Shown here one piece after another: positions 35,161 to 45,205 of a DNA stretch of 64,000 nt (the stretch's first letter is position 1; every line of letters begins with the position of its first letter). The position numbers were made by a program, and so were the translations under genes. The notes below the pieces were generated by a model, which worked only from the letters and a program-made list of their open reading frames with translations, did no database searches and had not been told where the DNA came from. Origin of the DNA: Trachythela sp. YZ-2020 (taxonomy: Eukaryota > Cnidaria > Anthozoa > Malacalcyonacea > Clavulariidae); NCBI GenBank assembly GCA_016169945.1, contig JADLSH010000079.1, positions 1 to 64,000 on the forward strand, read 5' to 3'.

Positions 35161-35264
35161 TTATCTAAATTATTATTAAGAGATAAACGATAACAAGAAT
35201 CTTGCCTACAAGTCCATGTTTTACAAGTCCATGTTTTACAAGTCCATACACAGTAATTTTTTTT

Positions 35265-35740
35265 GGGCCATTTTGGCCCCAGGGGGCCGTTTTGGCTCTT
35301 TAAAAGAGGGGCCGATTTGGCCCTGACAGGGGCCAAAAGACAACTCTGGGGCCGTTTTAGCCCCAAGGGGCCGTTTGGGCTCTTCTAAACAGGGGCCGTT
35401 TTGGCCCTGAAAGGGGCCAAAACACAACTCTGTGGCCGTTTTAGCCCCAGGGAGCCGCTTGGGCTCTTTTAAATAGGGGCCGTTTTGACACCCTGACAGG
35501 GGCCTAAACGCAACTCTGGGGCCGTTTTAGCCATAGGGGGCCGTTTTGGGCCAATTTGAAAGGGGGACGTTTTGGCTCTGACAGGAGCCAAGACACAACT
35601 CTGGGACCGTCTTGTCACATTATGGGCTGTATAGCCCCTTTTAGAATTTAGAGCTGTTTTTGCCACGAAATTATTTTGAGTAATTTTTTTATTTTTAAAC
35701 ACGGAGGCCGTTTTTGGCCAAATTGCCAAAACAGGAGAGC
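35265..35740. repeat. Subterminal GGCC repeat block, X side A
   Basis: Repeats of GGGGCCGTTTTGGCCC spaced by TGACAGGGGCCAAAA and CAACTCTGGGGCCG. Matching block in X' at 53140-53500. The repeats are palindromic in part and resemble the subterminal transposase-binding arrays of CACTA elements. Confidence 0.8.
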
Positions 35741-36057
35741 AGTTTGTTTACAAATCTCTTCAAATGACAAATTCAACATGGAATGTCTTTTTAAAAATGT
35801 GACGCTTGGTCACTACCAAAAGAAATAACAATGCTGTACTATTACTACACAATTACTACACAAATGCTATTTTGAACCCATTTGCTTCTCCTTATATGAC
35901 CCCATTTGCTTCTCCTTATAGGGGACCACCTTAATATATATGTTAATAATCTTATACTGAGAAATCCACATGTATGCTATAATATTTCTACGAAAATATT
36001 GAAATATATCGGGAAATTTATATCGGTATGCTCAAGTTCGAATTTAAGAGCTCTATA

Positions 36058-36251
36058 GACCACTTTCATAATTAAGATGAGTTTAAATATTCTTTTATGT
36101 GCATCTTACTAAGCCTCATTGACCTCGTTCAGGTTAATAAATTCTATTCAATTCAGTCACAGAAACGAGGCTGATAAGGCTTATTAAGATGCACATAAAA
36201 GAATATTTAAACTCATCTGAATATTCATCTGAATTATGAAAGTGGTCAAAA
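36058..36251. mobile_element. Hairpin MITE present in X, absent from X'
   Basis: About 194 bp beginning GACCACTTTCATAATTAAGA and ending ATTATGAAAGTGGTC; inner arms also pair (TTTAAATATTCTTTTATGTG). At the matching place in X' the sequence is uninterrupted (CTCTATATGTAAC), so this inserted after the two copies separated. Confidence 0.75.
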
Positions 36252-36926
36252 TGTAACACAAAATCTTAAACATTTACTGGTGATTGAAGTTTTGTCACTC
36301 TATCAAAGCCAATGAACGAAAAATGAATAAATTCCGCAATGCGCGCTGACTGACAGACTGGTGCCTAGTCTTCTTACTACACGCGCAGAGGTTCTTGGGA
36401 TAGAGTCATCACACCTCCATATTTGAAAATTTTTTATTTTTGTTCTGTTAATCGAATCGAGCTCGAAATTTTATATTTTTAACCCGAGATAAACTGGATT
36501 TTCAGAAGCAATACATCGGCAACTACTGAATAATATTCAGGTAAGGTTATTGTTATGTTTTATATGTAATAGAGCGATTTTGTTAGAAAATATTTGCAAT
36601 CTTCGTTCGTGGATGTTAAGCATGTTGTCGCCGTTTAAAATTTGAATTTTCCGCGACAATATATGAATTAAAACGCTGAAAATAATACAGTTCCAATTTA
36701 AAATTACTTCAGCAAATGCTACTATACAAAATCTTCAATTTTATTTGGGCTTTCAATGTTTATATTTACCAACTGTATATCACAGATTGGCAGTTAAATA
36801 CTCAGAGCCCATCTTGTCCTCAAAAATCAGGTACAAATTTCATATAAGATTTTAATATAATTATGTTGATACATATGCAGTGAAAATGGAGAAAAAACAA
36901 AGTATTGCCTATTCTAAATATATTAT

Positions 36927-37139
36927 TTGAGTTCAAGAGATTGCATCCTTGTGACCTTGTCATCACTAACTGGTATACTGTCCATCAGAGTCATGTATCT
37001 AAATTCTGCTGTATTTTGTAAGCTGAAATGTTTCATCGATACTAATAGGTCAGATTCGTATGACTTTTATATATTTTCACATATCCGAAACCTGTCCAAG
37101 AATGTAAAATCACTGAGCCCATTGTCCAACTCCATGTAA
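36927..37139 (+). CDS. Candidate coding region of element X (conserved in both copies)
   Basis: A 70-codon frame here is matched codon for codon by 51850-51638 in X'. In another frame, the sequence ends PKPVQECKITEP then a stop in both copies, which may be the true reading with an intron at ATTTTG|GTAAGC-like donor. I cannot choose between the frames and recognise no domain. Listed because conservation between inverted copies is visible; it may simply be recent duplication. Confidence 0.25.
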   Translation: MSSRDCILVTLSSLTGILSIRVMYLNSAVFCKLKCFIDTNRSDSYDFYIFSHIRNLSKNVKSLSPLSNSM

Positions 37140-37200
37140 ATGTTCAAATGCCTGGTTGATATATTTTGATTGTGAGAAGTTTATGCACCAGTCAATGTAA

Positions 37201-37961
37201 TGCGCCAATCAATTTATACTGTTAACATCCCCCCCCGGGCAAAGCCCGGGCATTTGACACGTTGCTCTATCCCTGGAGTGGGAAATTTGACCTTTTGTAC
37301 TGCTGTTGGGGTAGGGCATTTGACGCTGACTCACAAGACGTGTGGGGCATTTGACTAGAGTTCACTGCATTTGGCCACAGAGTAGATGTGATTTGGCACA
37401 CTAGATTGCGCGAGATCTGAGACTTACAAAGCTTCACAAATCAAAATGGAGTTCACTTTAGATGCTTTTAAGCAACAAAACCAGGGACCGCGGAGCAATT
37501 TTTGGATTGAGGGGGGTGCGGGCTGGGGAAACCCAATAGGAATATTTTGGAAACTTAAATAATTATTGGGGGGGGCCAACGCCCCCGGGCCCACCCTGCT
37601 CCGCGGTCCCTGAAAACACCACTCACATGACAGAATGGCTACGGAAAAATGATTTGGAGAAGGTGATTGACAGTTTTGAGCATAAAATTTTTAACACAGT
37701 GTTTCATTTATTAAAATGTTGGAGTTGCTTCAGAATTCAGTGCATATGTTTTCACACAATTCCAAACTCGAACTGACAGAATTATGGTCAGAATGACCTG
37801 GGGGTGGGGGCATTTGACCATCAATTTTACTTTGTATGTGGGGAATTTGAACAGCATTTTTGTCCTGGGGGTGGGAAATTTGACCACAAAGTTTCGAAAA
37901 GTTCAAATGCCCCGGGCTATGCCCGGGGGGGGGATGTTAACAGTATAACTTGATTGGCGCA
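37201..37961. mobile_element. Harbinger-like non-autonomous element in X (3-bp duplication TAA)
   Basis: Inverted ends TGCGCCAATCAA...TATACTGTTAACATCC and complement, then a CCCCGGGC-rich block on both sides. X' supplies the empty site: CAATGTAAATCC there versus CAATGTAA[element]TAAATCC here, so the duplication is TAA. A 3-bp TWA duplication is the hallmark of PIF/Harbinger. 761 bp, no coding frame. Interior holds CATTTGAC/GTCAAATG-like repeats. Confidence 0.8.
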
Positions 37962-39399
37962 TAAATCCATGATGCTCTCATGCTACCGATAAGTGGATAT
38001 TTGGCAGTACCAGGAACATACTTTTACACAAAAATAGCTTGCTTCAATGATAGATGTTAAATTATATCAAGCCTATGTTCCAAGAGTAGAGAGGACTAAC
38101 ACTATGCCCTGCTTATCCATGTATTATCCAGGATGCTTATCCTGTGTTTGCATCCCATGGGAGTGGGAGGAATGTCAAATTTGGTTCTCAAGTCGAAAAC
38201 CCACAGGAAAGTACCCAGGAGATTTTGATTTAGAAACTCCCGAGTGTGACTTTGACGCATTGAATTTATTATGAATTTATAGGATTGGTCTAGGGCCATT
38301 CATATTATACATTTCCTATCTTTTGCTACAATTAAGTCATTGTTGATGTTTTTAGTGTTGATGTTTTTAGTGTTGATAAGTCAGTCAATAAACGAGAGCT
38401 TATACCACTTGCAACTGGCTGTGTAACTTGATATAGGATTGAAAAAAAAGATACTGCCCTTGAGGGTGGGAGTTGTATTTAGTACCTGTATCTTGTACCC
38501 AGGGGAATTTGCTAAGGTTTGACTGGGTGAAAAGACCAATCCCCCTGTATCCCCGGGGGTCGACCCAGGGGGAAGCCACTGATACATGCATTTCCTAAGG
38601 GCAATAATGGCTGTGGTACAACATATCTATTTCTCACTCTACACTATGTGGTATCGACTAGTACTTCCTTCCCACATTCTAATGGGGCCAGACAGAAACA
38701 ATGTGTGGATATGGATATGGAACTTATTGCCAGTGCGGACACTTCGTGAAATATTGGGGGTGCAAATAAGTTAGGTTGCCAACATATAACCATCCTTTTG
38801 TTACTGCAAATCTCCATTCTTAAAACTTTTTCACTTAAATTTCATGCAAATTTACTTAAATTACAGCCTATCAAGGCTTTCGTGGTTGTAAAATCATAAA
38901 TTGATACAGCTTTGTTACACAGTTAACCAGCTATCATTCAAAGGCTTTGAGAAATTATTCGGGGGGCGACTGGCCCCTCTACCGACTCACTGCCACTGCT
39001 TATTAATAAAAAATACTTTATTATTATATATTCTGTCTCAGTGATGAAGCTAGACATAGCAACTGGTTGTGCTATAGATGCATTTGCAAATTGTTGATTC
39101 TTTAATTATTGAAACCTTCAGAAATCCTTTGTCTTTAGGCTATTTTAATGCATGCTTATTTGAATAGTAAGAGCAGATTCCATGGCTTCACTCCAGATAA
39201 TTTGAGTAATCAAAGGGAGAGTAGGAGACTGCCTAGACATTATGTGCAGGTAATGCCATAAGCTATCTCTCTTGGATGAGAAAACCTCTGGTTGCAATAG
39301 GGACTTACAAAAAAAACAATTATTAGAATTTTTGTATTTTTATGCTGTGAGAAGATTTGATACAGTATGTAGTTAACTAATTCAAGGTTATGGCGGTTG

Positions 39400-39600
39400 A
39401 CTGTTATGTAAAACTACCTGAAAAATACAATAAGATATTCAACATTTCGAGCGAAGGCCCTTCGTCTGGAAGTTAGTAGAAGCCCAGATGAAGGGCCTTC
39501 GCTCGAAACGTCGAACTTCTTATTGTATTTTTCAAAGTATAAACAACAGTCAACCGCCGTATTTGCTATACTCTACCCACACTGGCACCGCACAATCGAG
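39400..39600. mobile_element. Palindromic MITE (GGCGGTTGACTGTT family), also in X'
   Basis: Arms GGCGGTTGACTGTTATGTAA ... TTTCGAGCGAAGGCCCTTCG and the complement ending ACAGTCAACCGCC. Present at the same position in X' (45700-45910), so it inserted before X and X' split. A single half-copy with the same motif lies at 52735-52830 with different flanking sequence. Confidence 0.7.
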
Positions 39601-40084
39601 ATAATTCAAGGTTAACCGATTAATGTCCAATGCATTTTAAAATAGTGTATTAATTTTTATTCTCCTAAGATTCTATTGTGGCCAAATGTTTTGCTTAATC
39701 CAAGAGAGCTAGCTTATAGCACTACATAATGTCCAGGCAGTCTCCCAGTCTTTAGGTAGTTTTACACAACAGTCAACTGCTGAGTATCCCACTCTCCTTA
39801 TAATAACTCAAATAAAGGTTTCAATAATTTAAAAAATATATTTGCATAGCATGGTTAGTTGCTAATGTCTAGCTTCACCACTGAGACAAAGTATATAATC
39901 TAGCTTGCTTTCTGCAGGACATTTGATGTTTGGCAAGTGCTATTTACTGCGGTACATTTAATGTTGTGCAAGTACTCTGACCTCATACTTCATATTCTAT
40001 GTTGGATGTGTAATCGTATTCTAGTTGAGTAGTTGTCTCTTACACCAATATCTACATTGACACTCACAATATTTTTTTCCATAG

Positions 40085-40220
40085 CCCTCGTCAACAATGG
40101 AGAGTATGGTCCGGACACTGGGTACCCGGAGGATGTAGACCAGTTAATGATTATTTGGGAGAACCAAGTGTTTGTTGAATGCCCTGGTACTGATGTGATC
40201 AACGCTGGTCGAGTCAACTG
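40085..40220 (+). CDS. Candidate exon of element X gene
   Basis: Open segment between AG (TTTTTCCATAG) and GT (CAACTG|GTACC) encoding GYPEDVDQLMIIWENQVFVE then CPGTDVINAGRVNW. The matching X' exon (45042-45205, minus) is 28 bases longer at its 5' part and reads MVRDEMVQFCVLCTGYPEDV, so this copy has a deletion. Unrecognised function. The coding look and the conserved splice signals support an exon. Confidence 0.4.
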
Positions 40221-40904
40221 GTACCTTTTTTTACTCCATTTTTGGAGCAAAATTAACTCCTTGAAATTAACAGTGTATACAATCATATAGCCATCTGACA
40301 AGATACATGTATTTTAAAATATGGGGTAAATGGGTATTGACTACCATCAACTTGCAAAGTACAATATAACTCATTAGTTCATGTTTATGCAAGAATGTGA
40401 TTTTTTAGTTTCGACATTACTATTGGTTGTTTGGATGTGATAAAATCACATTCTAGCAGAAACCTGGACAATAATATAGATACTGAGTTATAATGTACTT
40501 CATGGAGTTTCCAAACCATACATGATGAGTTCTATTAGCTGCGATGGCAATTACTGGTCATGCAATCAAATGCTAGTAAATCTGCATCGAGTTTAAGGCA
40601 ATAGATTAAGTTTTGTAAGTTTTGAATAACACAAATAATTTAAAATTTGCATTGCATAGCATGCATGCATGCTAGTTTGCCATTGTTAGTTTTGCCACTG
40701 TTAACTTGCATGTATATATGCGTGTGTAAACTAAGATTAATGTCAAACTTATAAATATATATTTTTTAACTTTTAAATTGTTGTGTAATTCACTATTATA
40801 TTTTATCTTCACCAATTTTAGTTCCTATTAACAAGGGTCAATTTAGCTTTATTTGAAGTTATTATTATTATATATTACGAACGAAAATAACCTCAACGAA
40901 AGCT

Positions 40905-41280
40905 AAATTAGCCCTTTGATGGGGCCAAAGCTGGGACTGTTTTGGCCCCATCAAGAGGGCTGTAAATTTGGCCCCAGTTTGGGGTCAAAACAGCCCCACT
41001 AAAAGGGGCCGTTTTAGGGTCAAAAAGTTGGCCCCATTTTTGGGGCCAAAACAGCCCAACTAAAATTGGCCCTTTTAATGGGGCTGTTTTGGCCCTTTTA
41101 ATGGGGCTGTTTTGGCCCTTTTAATGGGACTGTTTTGGCCCTTTTAATGGGGCTGTTTTGGCCCCATCAAGGGCTGTAATATTGGCCCCCATTTTGGGGC
41201 TAAAACAGCCCCACTAAAAGGGGCCGTCTCAGGGTCAAAATTTTGGCCCCATTTTTGGGGCCAAAATGGCCCCGAAAAAA
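40905..41280. repeat. Subterminal GGCC repeat block, X side B
   Basis: Repeats of GGGGCTGTTTTGGCCC and TTTTGGGGCCAAAA. Matching block in X' at 44010-44270. A run of four near-identical 21-bp units lies at 41075-41165 in X, fewer in X', showing array length change. Confidence 0.8.
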
Positions 41281-41811
41281 TTACTGTGTATGTTTTACAA
41301 GCTCATGCTTTACAAGCCCATGTTTTACAAGTCCATTTTTACAAGTCCATGTTTTACAAGTGCATGTTTTACAAGTCCAGTCCAGTCCATAGTTTACAAG
41401 TCCAGTCCAATCCATAGTCCAGTCCATGTTATACAACATTTAAAATTATTTTAGCGGAAACTGACACAGCCTTTTACTCGTGACGTACGACCAAAAGGGA
41501 CCATCAAACCGAGCATTGATTGACCCCGATTTTTTTATACACCCTGTACAATACTAAGATAAAAAAACAAAATGAGTAAATTGTGTATATTTACTCATGT
41601 ATGTGCCAAGCACTCAGGTACAGGTCATTTACTTCAGTGTCCGCACATGCACGACTGACAAGCGCGACTTTAAATATACCAAACATTGATTAAATCCTCA
41701 GACCGACCTCGGTAGTGTCGTCTATTAATGCTAACACGAGAATGATAATAGTATTTATAATACTATTTGCATATTCGTTAAGGTAACCTTAAAAATTTTT
41801 ATTTTACTATT

Positions 41812-42121
41812 GTCAACTGTAATACACCTAACAGATATATTAGCACGTGGATTGTTCACCGGATATGTTTCCGATTTACCAGCGCAAGATTATAGAGTCT
41901 TAATTATTTCACACCGCTCTCAACCTGTTGTCGGCAAAACTGTGAAATCGTATGAAACATTAGCATCACTGATGTCGGTTTTCGTTAATAAAGTCTAATC
42001 GAATTAGCGCAAGTTCTCACTTCAACAAATAGCAGCCGCATCATTGCCTAACGCACAACAACGACTCGCTTTAAAGAGAAAAATAGCGCCATTTATATGG
42101 GAGAGTAGTCGAAGATATATA
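41812..42121 (+). pseudogene. Coding relic reading into the right inverted repeat of unit K
   Basis: From 41812 a plus-strand frame reads VIHLTDILARGLFTGYVSDL then DYRVLIISHRSQPVVGKTVK and stops at 41998. After two stops the same frame carries the repeat-encoded ASLPNAQQRLALKRKIAPF as the kinase relic on the left does. It may be part of the same family of proteins as the kinase, but I do not recognise the segment. Confidence 0.4.
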
Positions 42122-42129
42122 TGGGAGAG

Positions 42130-42346
42130 TATGATGATGATGATAACTTTATTTAACCACGCTAACATTGTCAGCTAAAGCTGGTTTCCACAATGGGCGT
42201 GTAAAATATTAACAAATAGTTACAAGTAAATAAAAAATAAAAAAATATCATGCAGTTACAAATATACAAATATTAAGTATCTATTTACATTAAGAATCAT
42301 GTGATTTTATAAGTTAAGAGTAGCGATTTTTCTTTTAAACTTTTGT
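42130..42346 (-). mobile_element. LINE 3' fragment inserted in the right repeat of unit K
   Basis: Minus-strand copy of the 3' end seen at 18330-18575 (CGGAAACCAGCTTTAGCTGA, GGTTAAATAAAGTTATCATC). It lies within sequence that is continuous in the left repeat of K, so it came after the repeat formed. Confidence 0.75.
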
Positions 42347-42754
42347 GACTGACAAAAGATGCGTCTTATATATATATATAAGACATATGTAAGACGCGGA
42401 CACACTCGTATAAATGTTCACATTCTAATAAGTCGCGACTTATGGTGGAACAGCCTAAACCCTGTTCTTATTTAAAATTTGACCATATAATACGAGTGTA
42501 TTCGTGGCTTACGTAAGACATTCGCGTCTTATATAAGACGCGTCATATGTATGACGCTTTTTCCCCCTGTAGAAATGGCCCTAATATAATGAGCGTGCAT
42601 GTCGAAAAATCGGCTAGATACACGTCAATAAGGGTTATTAAAAGTCTAAAACTATATACAATCATATACTGCTTGCTATTTTGTCAGGCGCGACAGATTG
42701 ATTGACCTAAATTAGTAAAATACACAGATATCTTATATTTTAAGCATGAAAGCG

Positions 42755-42912
42755 CCCATATCCGCGTTTTATCCCAATATCCGCGTTTTATCCCCGTATC
42801 CGCATTTTATCCCCATATCTGCATTTTATCCCCATATCCGCTCCGCGTTTTATCCCCATATCCGCTCCGTCCATCCGCTCCGCTCCGTATCAGCCTCCGC
42901 GTTTTATCCTTA
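42755..42912. repeat. 19-bp minisatellite TATCCGCGTTTTATCCCCA
   Basis: About seven imperfect tandem units, the last ones shortened to ATCCGCTCCG repeats, ending GTTTTATCC. No coding potential. Confidence 0.8.
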
Positions 42913-42919
42913 ACCGGGA

Positions 42920-43500
42920 CTTTATATCACATTTAAGGCAAAAAATTACTATTGTAGAACATGCAACAATACATAAGACAATCTATAGTATTATAAGGGA
43001 AGAGGGGGGATATATAACACGGATTTGATCTCCGAAGAGGTTTATTTGCCCTGCGATTGCTCCGAAGAGCCATGAAATATGGCGCAAAATATGCCAATAT
43101 GGCTCCAACTAAGCCATCACAAAATCTGCTGTAATTCACACAATTAAACTTTCAGAATTCATGTTTAACTACTTACCAAATGAGGATAAGTGTCCATGTT
43201 AGATGGCAACAAAGCAGGATAATTTCTCAAGTAAAACGACGAGAAAAAAGGGGCAACTTTTCAAGTAAAAATCAAGATATTTTTCGCAGCCATGTTGAAT
43301 TTAAGATCTAGCGTGCGAACAGGCAAAATTAATGAAGTGTAATTCTCGTGAAACATTACGTCATTGTTAGTTGTAAGCCAATTAATTGCTGATTGGCTAA
43401 CGTTGCCTATTTTATATAAGCTCGTCGCTCAAAGGCTAAAAGCTAACACTAACATTACATTAACATTAACATCACAAGTCGATAGCATTATATCTGCTAC
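42920..43500. other. Stretch before the LINE, nothing assigned
   Basis: A minus-strand frame at 43139-42933 has no motif. TTTTATATAAGCTCG near 43410 resembles a TATA-type signal ahead of the LINE but the link is speculative. Confidence 0.35.
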
Positions 43501-43509
43501 GCAGATACA

Positions 43510-43725
43510 AAAATTAGACGATGAAAGAAAATAAGTAATAATAACCGGAGACCTTAACTGTAACCTCCTTGCTACACAGAGCAATGCACACGTACACGAT
43601 TAAACTAAAAGATCTAATAGATGTATAACAACTACAGCAACACATTAACATACCAACTAGAATATCAAGTACTACACAAACATTACTAGATGTAATACTT
43701 ACTAAAATAGACGACTCAAAAACTA
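43510..43725 (+). mobile_element. LINE endonuclease fragment, 5' side of the Y insertion
   Basis: Plus strand reads IITGDLNCNLLATQSNAH, a stop-bearing stretch, then PTRISSTTQTLLDVILTKID and DDSKT, where the frame is cut at 43725. The endonuclease resumes at 63751 as IDSGVIHLGISDHSLVYICR once a single TA is kept. This is the standard LINE endonuclease order (thr/ser-rich region, then SDHS). Confidence 0.85.
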
Positions 43726-43734
43726 CACTGCAAA

Positions 43735-43997
43735 AAATGCATGAGTAAATGTTACTCACTTGTTGAGTAATTGCACAGATTACTCAATATTTTGAGTAAA
43801 TTTTACTCTTCTTTCCCACTAAAATAGTTTTACTCCTGATTTTGAGTAACAAAAACTCCGATTTTTGAGTAAAGTTCTTTGAGTATTTTATACTCTAATG
43901 CAAGAGTACAATTTACTCAGATGTTGAGTAAACCACAAATTTCTGTTTACTCAAGAATTGAGTAAGTTTCGCGTACTCAATATTTTGAGTAAAACCA
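43735..43997. repeat. Left subterminal TTGAGTAA repeats of Y
   Basis: Copies of TTTGAGTAA and its complement TTACTCAA in both orientations, interrupted by X' at 43998 and resuming at 53510-53760. Confidence 0.85.
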
Positions 43998-45041
43998 CAC
44001 AGTAATTTTTTCGGGGCCATTTTGGCCCCAAAAATGGGGCCAAAATTTTGACCCTGAGACGGCCCCTTTTAGTGGGGCTGTTTTGGCCCCAAAATGGGGG
44101 CCAAAATTACAGCCCTTGATGGGGCCAAAACAGCCCCATTAAAAGGGCCAAAACAGCCCCATTAAAAGGGCCAATTTTAGTGGGGCTGTTTTGACCCCAA
44201 ACGGGGGCCAAATTTACAGCCCTCTTGATGGGCCAAACAGTCCCAGCTTTGGCCCCATCAAAGGGCCAATTTAGCTTTCGTTGAGGTTATTTTCGTTCGT
44301 AATATATAATAATATTAATAACTTCAAATAAAGCTAAATTGACCCTTGTTAATAGGAACTAAAATTGGTGAAGATAAAATATAATAGTGAGTTACACAAC
44401 AATTTAAAAGTTAAAAAATATATATTTATAAGTTTGACATTAATCTTAGTTTACACACATATATATACATGCAAGTTAACAGTGGCAAAACTAACAATGG
44501 CAAACTAGCATGCATGCATGCTATGCAATGCAAATTTTAAATTATTTGTGTTATTCAAAACCTACAAAACTTAATCTATTGCCTTAAACTCGATGCAGGT
44601 TTACTAGCATTTGATTACAAAACTTAATCTATTGCCTTAAACTCGATGCAGGTTTACTAGCATTTGATTGCATGACCAGTAATTGCCATCGCAGCTAATA
44701 GAACTCATCATATATGGTTTGGAAACTCCATGAAGTACATTATAACTCAGTATCTATATTATTGTCCAGGTTTCTGCTAGAATGTGATTTTATCACATCC
44801 AAACAACCAATAGTAATGTCGAAACTAAAAAATCACATTCTTGCATAAACATAAACTAATGAGTTATATTGTACTTTGCAAGTTGATGGTAGTCTCAATG
44901 ATGAAGACCTGATTTATAAGTATGTCAATACCCATTTACCCCATATTTTAAAATACATGTATCTTGATGGCTGTATGATTGCATACACTGTTAATTTCAA
45001 GGAGTTAATTTTACTCCAAAAATGGAGTGAAAAAAAGGTAC

Positions 45042-45205
45042 CAGTTGACTCGACCAGCGTTGATCACATCTGTACCCGGGCATTCAACAAACACTTGGTT
45101 CTCCCCAATAATCATGAACTGGTCTACATCCTCCGGGTACCCAGTGCACAGTACACAAAACTGGACCATTTCGTCCCGGACCATACTCTCCATTGTCGAC
45201 GAGGG
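45042..45205 (-). CDS. Candidate exon of X' gene
   Basis: Minus-strand segment between ATAG and GTACC, encoding MVRDEMVQFCVLCTGYPEDV then FMIIGENQVFVECPGTDVIN. Same exon as 40085-40220 in X but without its internal deletion. Function not recognised. Confidence 0.4.

Larger units (their letters stand above)
35249..41288. mobile_element. Element X (left copy, 6.0 kb) with GGCC-rich ends
   Basis: Ends are inverted: CACAGTAATTTTTTTTGGGC at 35249 and the complement ending CCCCGAAAAAATTACTGTG at 41288, each flanked by TA. Next to both ends lie GGGGCC/TTTTGGCCCC repeats (35265-35740 and 40905-41280). Its interior matches X' (43998-53509) in reverse over its whole length, apart from insertions specific to each copy. 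CAC...GTG ends, a 2-bp duplication and subterminal repeats suit the EnSpm/CACTA group, but no transposase of that type is recognisable. The superfamily call is inference. Confidence 0.7.
35205..41440. repeat. 15-bp minisatellite TTTTACAAGTCCATG, split by element X
   Basis: Copies of ACAAGTCCATGTTTT occupy 35205-35246 and continue at 41291-41440, where they degrade to CAGTCCAGTCCA. Element X sits exactly between, in mid-unit. Joining the flanks with one TA or none gives a nearly regular unit, so the repeat was the insertion target. Confidence 0.75.
33582..42557. mobile_element. Unit K: about 300-bp inverted repeats flanking kinase-related sequence
   Basis: 33582-33882 is the reverse complement of 42035-42557 once a LINE fragment (42130-42346) is removed from the latter. 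The outer ends read GCGTCATACATCTGACGCGT and the matching complement, with several ATAAGACGC/GCGTCTTAT palindromes. Inside are a kinase relic reading outward on the left, a coding relic reading outward on the right and a minisatellite that took element X. It could be a transposon with terminal inverted repeats or two opposed copies of a smaller repeat; no target duplication was found. Confidence 0.6.

Noticed and set aside
41075..41165. Coding repeat protein in the GGCC-rich blocks
   Set aside because: The frames arise from tandem 21-bp GGCC units, lack a start and splice support and exist on both strands.
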